NCBI GenBank assembly: GCA_947568835.1
Contig: OX387609.1
Location: 16,265,208 to 16,329,207 of the forward strand
Length of the DNA stretch: 64,000 nt
Reading direction: 5' to 3'
DNA from: Protonemura montana
Taxonomy: Eukaryota > Arthropoda > Insecta > Plecoptera > Nemouridae
Positions 30,701 to 37,194 of the stretch are shown here, one piece after another. The notes beneath the pieces were generated by a model. It was not told where the DNA came from. It ran no database searches and worked only from the letters and a program-made list of their open reading frames with translations. The first letter of the stretch is position 1. Every line of letters starts with the position of its first letter. The position numbers and the translations under genes were made by a program.

Positions 30701-32989
30701 GCTAGCTGCTGAGCAAACGAGGCCGGCAACACGTGGTAACGGTAGGTGTCACCAGATGGCGCTTGCTGCTGAGCAAACGAGGCCGGCAACACGTGGTAAC
30801 GGTAGGTGCCACCCGATGGTGCTTGCTGCTGAGCAAACGAGGCCGGCAACACGTTGTAACGGTAGGTGCCACCCGATGGCACTTGCTGCTGAGCAAACGA
30901 GGCCGGCAACACGTGGTAACGGTAGGTGCCACTAGATGGCGCTTGCTGCTGAGCAAACGAGGCCGGCAACACGTTGTAACGGTAGGTGCCACCCGATGGC
31001 ACTTGCTGCTGAGCAAACGAGGCCGGCAACACGTGGTAACGGTAGGTGCTACCCGATGGCGCTTGCTGCTGATTGATGAACATTGATGGAGATTTATTGA
31101 GCATGAAAAGTCTCAAAAGCGAGTTAACTTACGAGAAATATAGAAATTAAATTTCATATGACAGTGGCTCCACTTAACGTGATGTTCCGGTACTCTGCAT
31201 TTTTGTCAGTAAGGTAGTCATTTGGTGGCCATCTTTCACTCAGAGACTGTAACATTGACGTTGTTTCTCTACCTATAAACTGCACTCAACTGTTGCATCC
31301 TTGTTGTTCCTATTTTGCGACTGAAACGCGTTGCTTTGCGCATGCCCGGCGCAGATGGGCGAGTCCACGCAGACCACGCCCATGCACGCAGCGCTCGGCC
31401 GCCATCTTGTGTTGAACGACGGAACTGACTCAGACACCAACAGTAACTGTGCATTGATTCTGGGCGACGAGCGAGTGAAACGAGCCACGCGTTCCAACGA
31501 ACTTCACGAACTGCACGAGCTTGACAGGTGCGTAAACACCCTTCCATAGCAACCCTTCCATAGCAGCCCTTCCATAGTGACCCTTCCATAGTGACCCTGT
31601 CACTATGGAAGGGTCATAAGAACCGGTCCCTCTGCCTGTACATTGACAATCCTGTACATTAAAATTGCTGCCCGTTTGTCAAATAAATAATAATTCAAAT
31701 AATCACCAAAAAAACTAAACCCCTGCAACTACCATCTAGGACTTGTGTTCCCGGATAGCTGAGTTGGTAGGGCACCCGACCAACAATTGGGAGGTCCCAG
31801 GTTCGTATTCCGGTTCTATCACACATTTTGCAGTCGATCTTCGTTTCCATTTCAACCGAACTTTTTTGAAAGAAAAATCAGCTAACATACGAGAAAAGGA
31901 ACAAAAATATAACTTTTTAAATCTTTTATATTTTTGCTCCTTTGTTTAAAATCAGGCTGGAAATGGTATTTTGAAAACATCATCGCTATGGTAAGAAAAC
32001 CATAATGAATGGTTCGAGTTGTACCGTCCTTCGGAAGGGACGTTAAGCCGGTGGTCCCCTTGGTGCTCTTTGACAGGCGTAGGCTACGTGCCGGCACCTG
32101 GTCTCTCTTCCTCCCTTCTAGGCTAGGTTAGGTTCATCATCGCCCACTCATTAACCGACGCCATTAGACCAGTGCCTCATGAACTGCTGACATAACAGAA
32201 GCAAGACTCTATTTCTAGGCTATAAGAAATAGGATAAAAGCTGTATTCGGATGAACTCTTATTTAAATTGCAAACGCTTGCAATGCGCGGGGTATTTTAT
32301 TATTAGCAACACTATAACCGTCTCATAAATTGATGCCCAAACGCGGACTCGAACCCCGATCTCCACCTGTCGTGGGTGTTGCTCTGAACCATTGAGCTAC
32401 TTGAACCCCGATCTCCACCTGTTGCGGGTGTTGCTCTGAACCATTGAGCTATCTGGACCCCGATCTCCACCTGTCACGGGTGTTGCTCAAACCAATTGAG
32501 CTACTTGGACCCCGATCTCAACCTGTCGCGGGTGTTGCTCTAACCAATTGAGCTACTTGGACCCTGATCTCCACCTGTCACGAGTGTTGCTCTAACCAAT
32601 TGAGCTACTTGAACCCCGATCTCCACCTGTCGCGGGTGTTGCTCAAACCAATTGAGCTACTTGGACCCCGATCTCAACCTGTCGCGGGTGTTGCTCTAAC
32701 CAATTGAGCTATCTGGACACTAGCTTTTTGAGACGATTTTAGTGTATTTGATGATAATGAGAATGAGAATGAGCAACACCCGCGACAGGTGGAGATCGGG
32801 GTTCGAGTCCGCGTTTGGACATCAATTTTTGGTACGGTTTTAGTGTTGTTAATAATAAAAAGGATAAAAGCTATCTTCTGTTCCTCAAGGCAGACTTTCT
32901 GGACGCATATGTTTGAAGATGTTGCCAACTGGCTTCTAATTCCATTCTCTGCCACCAGGTTGCTCTCGCGACACCGATCCGAGATCTGA
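18553..32989 (+). CDS. Tetraspanin-family membrane protein, ten exons, long cytoplasmic tail
   Basis: Joining 18553-18744, 21022-21165, 22001-22116, 22618-22789, 25875-26021, 28852-29052, 29979-30047, 30392-30571, 31355-31527 and 32959-32989 gives 475 codons with matching phases at every GT-AG junction. The product has four membrane segments (about residues 54-76, 97-120, 127-150, 286-307). The large extracellular loop carries CCG (190-192), VPVSCC (214-219), C264 and a GC at 272-273, the six-cysteine tetraspanin pattern. Possible N-glycosylation sites are N203 and N240. GCLGALRLNE after TM2 is the family motif. Tetraspanins organise membrane microdomains with partner receptors. The tail of about 167 residues is far longer than usual (10-30). 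I cannot assign a subfamily. The start is uncertain (ATG 18553, 18670 or 18697), and earlier exons are possible. Confidence 0.87.
18775..20010. repeat. 70-bp minisatellite, about 17 units, intron 1
   Basis: It begins about 30 bp after the exon 1 donor. The unit contains TACATAATACGACCGGTGGT, then ATTATATAACCCCGACC, then AGCGGTCATTTGGCGGTGC. A TATATAA motif and a near-palindrome centred on ACCGGT recur in each unit. Two identical variant units (AAATGACCCTGATCTACAGC) sit 420 bp apart, indicating a six-unit higher-order repeat. Confidence 0.95.
20011..20317. other. Unique intron 1 sequence
   Basis: AT-rich intronic sequence. A 64-codon ORF at 20145 has no recognisable features. Confidence 0.4.
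20318..20475 (+). mobile_element. tRNA-derived SINE, single copy, intron 1
   Basis: The head has an A-box region (GGCCAATGGGTTAGAGCAAC) and a B-box (GGTTCGAGTCC) spaced as in a tRNA gene. The body is CATCAATTTTTGAGACGGTT and AGTATTGATAATAATAAAA. The tail is GCGCATTGCAAGCGTTTGCA. This ordinary copy shows what the 52-bp arrays elsewhere derive from. Confidence 0.85.
20643..20943 (+). repeat. Interstitial (TTAGG)n telomere-like array, intron 1
   Basis: About 56 copies of GGTTA run from 20646, with TTAGGTC and other variants scattered through. At 20926-20943 the array flips to CCTAACCTAACATTA. Its outer edges, TAATGTTAGGTC and CCTAACATTA, are inverted copies of each other. The pentanucleotide is the arthropod telomere repeat, which supports the taxonomic guess. 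It ends 79 bp before exon 2. Confidence 0.95.
21022..21165 (+). CDS. Tetraspanin exon 2 (end of TM1, small loop, most of TM2)
   Basis: Acceptor TTTGTCACCAG and donor GTACCG, phase 0 at both ends, 48 codons. Encodes VSVLGFTCVAARLVVGD (end of TM1), a short loop with SKRYLVPG, and the start of TM2 ending SGVIQ. Confidence 0.85.
21367..21796. mobile_element. Foldback MITE copy 1, intron 2, complete with 7-bp TSD
   Basis: Two arms of about 185 bp, inverted relative to each other, flank a loop of roughly 60 bp. Termini are CGTTGAGTG and CACTCAACG. The immediate flanks are identical 7-mers, ATTTCAC at 21360-21366 and 21797-21803. Internal landmarks are AAGATGGCCGCCAAATGACT and ACCTACGAGAAATATCGAAA. 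No transposase ORF is present, so it is non-autonomous. Confidence 0.93.
22001..22116 (+). CDS. Tetraspanin exon 3 (TM2 end, TM3)
   Basis: Acceptor GTGTTTACAG and donor GTAACC; starts phase 0 and ends two bases into an Arg codon. Encodes VVGCLGALRLNERLLNIYW, then a hydrophobic run through GDALVGVVWIF. The GC-E pattern after TM2 is diagnostic of tetraspanins. Confidence 0.9.
22158..22560. repeat. 114-bp minisatellite filling intron 3 (about 3.5 units)
   Basis: Units begin GAAGCTCTGTCAGGCGATCT at 22271, 22385 and 22499, exactly 114 bp apart. The intron is 501 bp and consists mostly of this array. The same family forms the larger array at 37195-39145. Confidence 0.95.
22618..22789 (+). CDS. Tetraspanin exon 4 (first part of large extracellular loop, CCG motif)
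   Basis: Acceptor CATGCGCAG; one base completes the Arg codon split with exon 3, then 57 codons to donor GTTAGT. Encodes FDKICAELRPSLKARL through RDLQCCGVDGPKDF and an NRS glycosylation sequon. Confidence 0.9.
23075..23170 (+). mobile_element. tRNA-SINE tail fragment, intron 4
   Basis: Contains GGGCATCAATTTTTGAGAAG, GTGTTGTTAATAATAAAATA and GCATTGCAAGCGTTTGCAAT, matching the 3' part of the SINE at 20318. The tRNA head is absent. Confidence 0.75.
23171..23725. other. Intron 4 unique sequence
   Basis: AT-rich, with an (ATCA)n tract at about 23647-23669. No gene seen. Confidence 0.4.
23726..24926. repeat. 80-bp minisatellite, 15 units, dimeric higher-order structure, intron 4
   Basis: The unit starts ACACTAGGATTAATTTGAGT and ends CACCATGATGCTACTGTT. 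At the position after TTTCTGGG, units alternate GCGC and CTGC from 23761 to 24321 (a 160-bp dimer), while the last units are all CTGC. It continues directly into a dispersed repeat at 24927. Confidence 0.95.
24890..25085 (+). mobile_element. Unclassified dispersed repeat, copy 1 (source of the 80-bp array)
   Basis: The sequence from CCAACCTAGAAAACATGG through AATAATGTTTTTCTTTGGTT, a mirrored AACAATAAATGTTTATCAACC and ATTTTGGATTACTTTTAACT recurs at 44955-45285. It contains an inverted pair, TCTTTGGTTGA and TCAACCAAAG. The family is not recognised. Confidence 0.7.
25086..25727. other. Intron 4 sequence with a single relative of the 60-bp unit
   Basis: At about 25430-25474, CTCTGCTGAGCAAACGAGGC and GGAAACACGTGGTTAGG match the 60-bp repeat of 30583-31071. 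The rest is unique AT-rich intron. Confidence 0.55.
25728..25873. repeat. 9-bp array ending at the exon 5 splice acceptor
   Basis: About 15 copies of ACCATGCTA/ACCATGCCA. The last unit, CCATGCCAACAG, supplies the acceptor AG itself, so the array runs right up to exon 5 with no ordinary pyrimidine tract. Confidence 0.93.
25875..26021 (+). CDS. Tetraspanin exon 5 (large loop, SCC motif)
   Basis: Phase 0 to phase 0, 49 codons, donor GTGAGA. Encodes LDLVGVPVSCCRVGGP, the second cysteine pair of the loop, and an NRS sequon, ending DVATSEQ. The frame differs from the longer ORFs at this place; the VP-SCC motif and phase match decide it. Confidence 0.88.
26086..26164 (+). repeat. Intron 5 copy of a duplicated segment (paired with 29905-30310)
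   Basis: ACCAGTTGTTATTTAGTGCG, then CTCACGCACATTTTCTTGCA, then GTGTGCGTCGATCACTCATT match the two halves of the later copy that flank exon 7. The LINE at 26165 interrupts it; the match resumes at 27809 (CTCTACATTTAAATTCAAGA). Confidence 0.8.
26165..27807 (+). mobile_element. 5'-truncated LINE (RT only), intron 5
   Basis: The element is sense-oriented in the tetraspanin gene. Its boundaries are set by the related uninterrupted site near 30257-30275. It contains RT, about 210 bp of AT-rich 3' UTR and a tail CAAATAAATAAAATAAAAAA. It is GC-richer in codon use than the LINE at 5869, so it belongs to a different family. Confidence 0.9.
26168..27593 (+). pseudogene. Reverse transcriptase fragment with a frameshift in a C run
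   Basis: The frame lacks the endonuclease and the start of the RT domain. Motifs in order are NYRPISLLSS, HGFQKKKST, YDLSKAFDTIDH, QGVPQGSVLSPLL and FADDT (catalytic Asp pair), then the thumb (STKFLGLHI). At a run of 12 C residues (27150-27161) the frame shifts and stops at 27167. The neighbouring frame carries on with a LINE C-terminus (AIRIIAGLSRRKTCKPHF) to TAA at 27591. The single-base change may be real or a homopolymer error. The copy is immobile on its own because it is 5'-truncated. Confidence 0.9.
27808..28070. other. Intron 5 sequence between LINE and tRNA-SINE array
   Basis: Starts with the continuation of the duplicated segment (27809-27850). AGCTTAGCTAAGCTC-type palindromic runs are at about 27975-28000. 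No gene. Confidence 0.4.
28071..28826 (+). repeat. 52-bp array of the tRNA-SINE A-box half, about 14.5 units, intron 5
   Basis: Each unit is GTCCAAGTAGCTCAATTGGT, TAGAGCAACACCCGCGACAG, GTGGAGATCGGG: the tRNA-like head from its 5' end to just before the B-box. Every unit keeps an A-box-like TAGCTCAATTGG but lacks GGTTCGAGTCC. The array ends 25 bp before exon 6. Confidence 0.95.
28852..29052 (+). CDS. Tetraspanin exon 6 (last loop cysteines, TM4, start of tail)
   Basis: Acceptor AACGGCTCGCAG and donor GTCAGT, phase 0 at both ends, 67 codons. Encodes VRQGEPCPGQLHPTGCEP, then TM4 (DVLFVLGFCVIAFLKLCFL) and a basic juxtamembrane tail RYEIREMIQKIKILHNE. Confidence 0.9.
29053..29650. other. Intron 6 unique sequence
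   Basis: No gene. An imperfect inverted pair built on TTTTTTCCAACCTTTTCG and GGTTGAAAAAAATTG lies at about 29266-29325. Confidence 0.4.
29651..29816. repeat. 9-bp GAAGGGGGT array, intron 6
   Basis: About 14 units followed by three more after a GTCTCAAGGAG interruption. Strongly purine-rich on the plus strand. The open frames through it (GVKGVK, LHPLHP) are by-products. Confidence 0.93.
29905..30310 (+). repeat. Second copy of the duplicated intronic segment, split around exon 7
   Basis: Its left part is 29905-29952 and its right part 30222-30310. The intron 5 copy joins the two directly at a shared CTTG, so it lacks the 273 bp that contain exon 7 here. Confidence 0.75.
29979..30047 (+). CDS. 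Tetraspanin exon 7 (cytoplasmic tail)
   Basis: Acceptor TTCCCGCGCCGAG and donor GTACCT, phase 0 at both ends, 23 codons: IEQWAEGPGGQYARGC, then ISGNSGQ. An alternative donor GTAATT lies 15 bp earlier. Support is phase agreement and splice signals only; tail sequence is not conserved in the family. Confidence 0.6.
30310..30375 (+). mobile_element. tRNA-SINE fragment, intron 7
   Basis: CAGGTGGAGATCGTGGTTCG followed by AGTCCCCGTTGGAGCATC and ATTTTTGAGACGGTT: B-box half and start of the body. It sits 20 bp before exon 8. Confidence 0.75.
30392..30571 (+). CDS. Tetraspanin exon 8 (low-complexity tail)
   Basis: Acceptor TTGGTTCTTAG and donor GTGATT, phase 0 at both ends, 60 codons. Rich in Ala, Pro, Thr and Ser, with a basic MPRRENGEVPGAGARR segment. 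The chosen frame is the only one consistent with the phases of exons 7 and 9. Confidence 0.65.
30583..31071. repeat. 60-bp minisatellite, 8 units, starting just after the exon 8 donor
   Basis: The unit is TGCTGAGCAAACGAGGCCGG, CAACACGTGGTAACGGTAGG, TGCCACCCGATGGCGCTTGC. It begins about a dozen bases after the donor. Open frames of 100-240 codons pass through because 60 is divisible by three; none has a recognisable domain. A single diverged unit is in intron 4 at 25430. Confidence 0.95.
31079..31283. mobile_element. Truncated MITE (right half), intron 8
   Basis: Contains the end of the loop (ACATTGATGGAGATTTATTG) and the whole right arm to CTGCACTCAACTG. The left arm is missing; the 60-bp array abuts the break. 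Confidence 0.88.
31355..31527 (+). CDS. Tetraspanin exon 9 (cytoplasmic tail)
   Basis: Acceptor CATGCCCGGCGCAG and donor GTGCGT. Starts phase 0 and ends two bases into an Arg codon. Encodes MGESTQTTPMHAALGRHL, an acidic/polar stretch with NDGTDSDTNSN and a charged C-part ending NELHELHELDR. Confidence 0.7.
31540..31615. repeat. Short CCCTTCCATAG(YR) repeat ending in a perfect hairpin
   Basis: Four CCTTCCATAG repeats of about 15 bp, the last joined to its own inverted copy. GACCCTTCCATAGTGAC (31579-31595) and GTCACTATGGAAGGGTC (31599-31615) pair perfectly over 17 bp with a 3-nt loop. It lies just inside intron 9. Confidence 0.9.
31750..31818 (+). mobile_element. tRNA-like head of a second SINE type, intron 9
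   Basis: GGATAGCTGAGTTGGTAGGG and AGGTCCCAGGTTCGTATTCC give A-box and B-box elements with tRNA-like spacing. The 3' acceptor side does not pair well with the 5' end, so it is more likely a SINE head than a functional tRNA. The shared 5S-SINE tail follows 180 bp downstream. Confidence 0.65.
31998..32175 (+). mobile_element. SINE tail shared with the 5S-SINEs, intron 9
   Basis: GTACCGTCCTTCGGAAGGGA, then GCTACGTGCCGGCACCTGG and CGACGCCATTAGACCAGTG match the tail of the 5S-derived SINEs, but no 5S head precedes it. Confidence 0.85.
32262..32722 (-). repeat. 52-bp tRNA-SINE array, minus strand, about 7 units with SINE tail, intron 9
   Basis: Starts with the inverted SINE tail (GCAAACGCTTGCAATGCGCG) and body, one B-box-bearing unit (CGGACTCGAACCCCGATCTC), then units that keep only the A-box half. 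All are on the minus strand relative to the tetraspanin gene. Confidence 0.93.
32762..32865 (+). mobile_element. tRNA-SINE fragment, plus strand, intron 9
   Basis: GAGCAACACCCGCGACAGGT, GGTTCGAGTCCGCGTTTGGA and TTTAGTGTTGTTAATAATAA: a single copy in opposite orientation to the neighbouring array and about 95 bp before the last exon. Confidence 0.85.
32959..32989 (+). CDS. Tetraspanin exon 10 (C-terminus)
   Basis: Acceptor TCTCTGCCACCAG. One base completes the split Arg codon, then LLSRHRSEI and TGA at 32987. The join gives HELDRLLSRHRSEI, a natural-looking charged C-terminus. The exon is short, so this end of the model is the least certain; a different last exon is possible. Confidence 0.55.
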
Positions 32990-33689
32990 CTAAGGCGGTG
33001 GATGGCGGCCATCTTTCCGTCGCGCGTCCAGGCGCAAGAGCGAGAGGCTCGCGCAATGCGCTCGAACCTCTTCAAATACTAGAGCGGACACGAAACAACT
33101 GTCAGGGCCCCGCCACGAGGCTAACGATGCCCGGCGCGAGGCTATGTGGACCTCATCGAGACTTTTAAACAATAGAAATAGACCTCGATCGCGAGGCTAG
33201 CAAACATAGGGTCTTGTAGCAGACTGGCCATTCCGTTGGCGGAGTTACGCGAACAAAGCCGAGCTTTAGCGAGCAGAAAGCAGCAGCAGCAGCAGCATAG
33301 ATGTCTTGCACACGCACGGCGACGTAGACGCACAAAATGGCCGTCGAAGAGTTAAAAAAAAAAAAAAAATGAAATGGGCGGCCGCGATGGACTTTCTCTA
33401 AATGTGATAGCGTGTGTGCGATGTTGGTGATCGAATAAGTCGGGACCAACGCTTGCTGGTGGCGAACTCTAGCGGATGGGTGATCGGGCGGACGGTGGTT
33501 CGTGCGCGCAAAATGGCGGCTTCCGGTGACGTCATGACGCGTCGCGATGTCACCGTTGAGAGCGGTCCGAGAACTGGACCAAGATTGCTTCTGTTCTGAC
33601 TCTGGAACTGGTTTTCGCCGGCTAACTTTTGACTTATGGTCGCATGATGGCAACCTGACATGCAAAATGGCCGCAAAGAAACATGGCCG
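32990..33689. other. GC-rich sequence after the tetraspanin stop, possible 3' UTR
   Basis: Contains CAG repeats at 33279-33297, an A run at 33354-33369 and several AAATGGC/GATGGCGGC-type motifs. Minus-strand ORFs up to 183 codons (33165-33716) show no recognisable domain. No clear AATAAA signal close by. Confidence 0.4.
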
Positions 33690-34305
33690 ACAAGTCTTGG
33701 CCTCCAGGGAACACAAGATGGAGGCTGGATACCAGTTCTAGTCGCAGTGAGCATCGCCTTGGGCGATCAAGGAAGCCAAGGAACACAAGATGGAGGCTGG
33801 ATTACCAGTTCTAGACGCAGTGAGCATCGCCTTGGGCGATCAAGGAAGCCAAGGAACACAAGATGGAGGCTGGAGAACCAGTTCTAGTTGCAGTGAGCAT
33901 CGCCTTGGGCGATCAAGGAAGCCAAGGAACACAAGATGGAGGCTGGATTACCAGTTCTAGTCGCAGTGAGCATCGCCTTGGGCGATCAAGGAAGCCAAGG
34001 AACACAAGATGGAGGCTGGATTACCAGTTCTAGACGCAGTGAGCATCGCCTTGGGCGATCAAGGAAGCCAAGGAACACAAGATGGAGGCTGGAGAACCAG
34101 TTCTAGTTGCAGTGAGCATCGCCTTGGGCGATCAAGGAAGCCAAGGAACACAAGATGGAGGCTGGATAACCAGTTCTAGTCGCAGTGAGCATCGCCTTGG
34201 GCGATCAAGGAAGCCAAGGAACAAAAGATGGAGGCTGGAGAACCAGTTCTAGTCGCAGTGAGCATCGCCTTGGGCGATCAAGGAAGCCAAGGAACAAAAG
34301 AAAAA
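33690..34305. repeat. 73-bp minisatellite, about 8 units
   Basis: The unit starts TCGCAGTGAGCATCGCCTTG and includes GGAAGCCAAGGAACACAAGA and GGAGGCTGGATTACCAGTT. Variants GATTACC, GAGAACC and GATAACC alternate, suggesting a higher-order three-unit block repeated at 33741-33960 and 33960-34180. Confidence 0.94.
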
Positions 34306-34771
34306 AACACAAGACAACACCAATTTTACCGAATTTCTCCGACTCGCCTCTAATTTCGTCCTATTTAGTCGCATTATTCGCGCCGCCTAGGGCCAGATTG
34401 CTGAACTAATCGCCTCAGAACGCAACAAACCTTTTATTGTATAAAGTAATATGTAATAATATAAATATATATTTAAAAAAAAACACACATAATAATATAT
34501 CCATTTTAAACAAAAAGATAAATGAATTTAAACGTTCGTTGTTTATGAATTCGATTAAAATTTCCATTTTAAATCGGTGTAATTTTAAACTCGGTCTAAT
34601 CGAAGACTAGAAAACAAGTGAGAACGTGCATCAAGAAGGCATCCGCCATCTTATCTCAACAGTGTACGCATGCGCTGTCTCACTTTAGCGTCATTCTCAG
34701 TCAACTACGCTTCGGCCGCGTCCTGCCTTAACTGTAAAAACAACTCTTGAGCTAAACGGAAGAACAAAACA
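34306..34771. other. AT-rich intergenic sequence
   Basis: No gene recognised. Many AATATAAT-type runs between 34435 and 34510. Confidence 0.4.
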
Positions 34772-34906
34772 ATGGAGTCCGATTGCGGAAAGCGCCAATG
34801 CAAAGCCTACTCGATCCTAGAGCGTCTCGTTTGTTTCTCGAACTTGCCACGGCAGCAGCACGGTCCAAGGTTGTTTTATAAGCCCTCTGTTACACCTGTG
34901 CTTTAA
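34772..34906 (+). CDS. Small hypothetical ORF (44 codons)
   Basis: An ATG in a favourable context (AACAATGG) opens MESDCGKRQCKAYSILE and runs to TAA at 34904. No family is recognised. It could be a first coding exon (a possible donor GTTGTT follows CCAAG at 34870) or chance. Confidence 0.15.
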   Translation: MESDCGKRQCKAYSILERLVCFSNLPRQQHGPRLFYKPSVTPVL

Positions 34907-35019
34907 CTCGATGGTAGAATTAATCAACTATGCAGTGAAATAAGAGCGATGAGATTCAAGGGGTCTTAGTCTGGTGGCAAGATGGTTTAAAGTTTAGTAG
35001 CACTAATTGGCAATCGGTG

Positions 35020-35222
35020 AGAAAAACTATTTCAACTGGGTTTTGAATGCTAAGTAAAGGGCTACTAAAATTTCCCGACGTTTCGCAACATATACTAGTT
35101 ACTTCTTCAAGGCTCAAACCCCTGAAGAAGTAACTAGTATATGTTGCGAAACGTCAAATAGTTTTTCTTAAAACTAGTGCTAAGGATAAATCAAGTAGAC
35201 ATGAGTCTAAAAACCATAGTGG
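35020..35222. mobile_element. Dispersed palindromic repeat with a 35-bp hairpin
   Basis: GACGTTTCGCAACATATACT and on to TTCTTCAAGG (35077-35112) is the inverted copy of 35121-35155 apart from one extra A, around an 8-nt loop. Outside the hairpin, AAATAGTTTTTCTTAAAACT and AGGATAAATCAAGTAGAC recur at 45185-45240, and an inverted diverged relative is at 42610-42745. Confidence 0.85.
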
Positions 35223-35542
35223 CAACCGGTAAGCCGCCAGAGCCTTCCTAGGTGCAAAGACCTTGACCTAAAACTAAGCACAAATTTCAGTGACTCTGGT
35301 TTCAGTAATGCTTCATGCAATCGGTTGCTTTGTCCTCACTGCACGGTGATGATCAACTGAAACCCAGTAAGCCATCTTGATAATACTGTTGTCAAAGCAC
35401 TCCAGTAATACCGGTTGCTAGAGGAAATAAATCAACAACCTCTAGCATTGTCGATTTATGCCGTAGCCACGCCATCTGAAGTATTTTCAGGGTTTCCCAG
35501 CAAAATTCTCATCAAATACACTAAAAACGTCTCAAAAAAGCC

Positions 35543-35925
35543 GGTGTCCAAATAGCTCAATTGGTTAGAGCAAAATCCGCGACAGGTGGAGATCGGGGTT
35601 CAAGTAGCTCAATTGGTTAGAGCAAAACCCGCGACAGGTGGAGATCGGGGTCCAAGTAGCTCAATTGGTTAGAGCAAAACCCGCGACAGGTGAAGATCGG
35701 GGTCCAAGTAGCTCAATTGGTTAGAGCAACACACGCGACAGGTGGAGATCGGGGTCCAAGTAGCTCAATTGGTTAGAGCAACACACGCGACAGGTGGAGA
35801 TCGGGGTCCAAGTAGCTCGATTGATTAGAGCAACACACGCGACAGGTGGAGATCGGGGTTCAAGTCCCCGTTTGAGCATCAATTTTTGAGACGGTTATAG
35901 TGTTGATAATAATAAAATACACATT
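35543..35925 (+). repeat. 52-bp tRNA-SINE array, about 6 units, ending in a B-box and SINE body
   Basis: Units of GCTCAATTGGTTAGAGCAAA type run to 35835. The last unit continues as GGTTCAAGTCCCCGTTTGAG and the body ATTTTTGAGACGGTTATAG. This shows directly that the array lies in the 5' half of one SINE. Confidence 0.93.
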
Positions 35926-37194
35926 CCGTTTGAGCATCAACTCTAATGGGCGAATGCTTGAAGCTCATGTGATAACTATTTTTCCTGGTGGTCCTCAACC
36001 TGAAAATCGCCCGCTGCCATGCCAACACATTGAAGCCACTTTAAACTAAAACAGCTGATGACCGTACTGCCCTCGCGTCAGTTCTGAGAAGCGAGTTAAC
36101 ATCAAGAAGGCGGAGCATTGACACGATCTTGCGCAGACTGTACTATGTGATCGAAGGGGCGTGGCTTGTTGCTCCACTCCCAGCAAAGGCGTGGCCACAC
36201 AATTCGACGCAGGCGTAGAACGTGGCTCGCTGAGTGGTCAACGTACTTTGCGGGAGTGACAAGCAACAGGTAGCGCCACCATCGTGTCGGAACCTGGGCG
36301 AGATGTTTATGTAGTCGGTGGCTCAGTCGGTGACAAAGTCGCGGTGCCGGCTTCACAGCTTGGTTAACTCGAGGTTGTGCTCTAGACGATTACAAATGGC
36401 GGCCACTTTTCAAGTTGCAGTGATTTGCAAAGGAAAGATTATTAAAACTGTGTGTATTTATTCAGAATAAATTAAAAAACACATTGGAAAAGTGTTTGCC
36501 TGACAAACTTCGAAGTCCATTAGTGCTGGCGCTAGTGGGCAATACATTTTGAATGAAGTAAATACAAAATAAATAAAATTACTTCTTCAAAATGATAGCT
36601 ACAAAGTTGCCAGCGCAATGACAGTAAAAACTGGCTTGTGACAAAAACCTCCGTACAAAGTTGACCAAGTACCGGCCGCCATTTTGTCTATATTTTCTAA
36701 GCCACCCCAAGCTTTCAAGAAATGCAGTTATCAGACCGGTGAAAATTATGTTCTTCGCATAGGCCTTCGTTGAAACGTCTCAAATTGTGAGAAAAAATTT
36801 GATTTCAAAGCCCATGCCCTTGTATTTTGTGCCCTTCGCCCGTCTGGCTTGCTAACCCCGGGACTTAACCTGGCCCCCGGCGTTAGACAGAGTTAACTTA
36901 ACGAACGTCTGAGCTAACGCTGGGTTAGCGAAAGTGGGTGCAGTGATCTGTGTTAAAGACAAGTGAGAGAGATTAAGTGTAACTCTACAAAAACTGTTGA
37001 CTATTTCTGACTTGATGTCTCATTCTATTGACTCTGTTGTCTCACTTTGTGAGGAAATATACATTTGTCTGTTCTTAGAAAACAAACGTGCCGTGATTTT
37101 TCCCCGCCCCTTTACCCCCACCCTCTCCCTAACCCTCTAGAACTTACCACTTAACACCGGTCCTCGTGAGATCACCAAAGTTAAAAAATACTGC
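35926..37194. other. Intergenic or intronic stretch, no gene established
   Basis: A minus-strand ORF of 84 codons at 36102-36356 lies in a GC-rich patch; no domain can be asserted. A 5S-SINE-like scrap (CACCGGTCCTCGTGAGATCA) is at about 37154-37185. The remainder is unique. Confidence 0.4.

Noticed and set aside
30388..31116. 242-codon minus-strand ORF with QQAPSGGTYRYHVLPASF repeats
   Set aside because: It is the reverse of a 60-bp noncoding array between tetraspanin exons 8 and 9.
31750..31818. Functional tRNA gene
   Set aside because: A- and B-box are present but the acceptor ends do not pair well, and SINE tail sequence follows; more likely a SINE head.
33165..33716. 183-codon minus-strand ORF
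   Set aside because: No domain, low-complexity Phe and Ala runs from an A/T run and CAG repeat; likely 3' UTR or intergenic sequence.
36102..36356. Minus-strand patch reading RATFYACVELCGHAF, which vaguely recalls a PfkB kinase segment
   Set aside because: The frame stops after about 28 codons with no convincing donor and a poor acceptor; too weak to add to the PsuG/PfkB gene.
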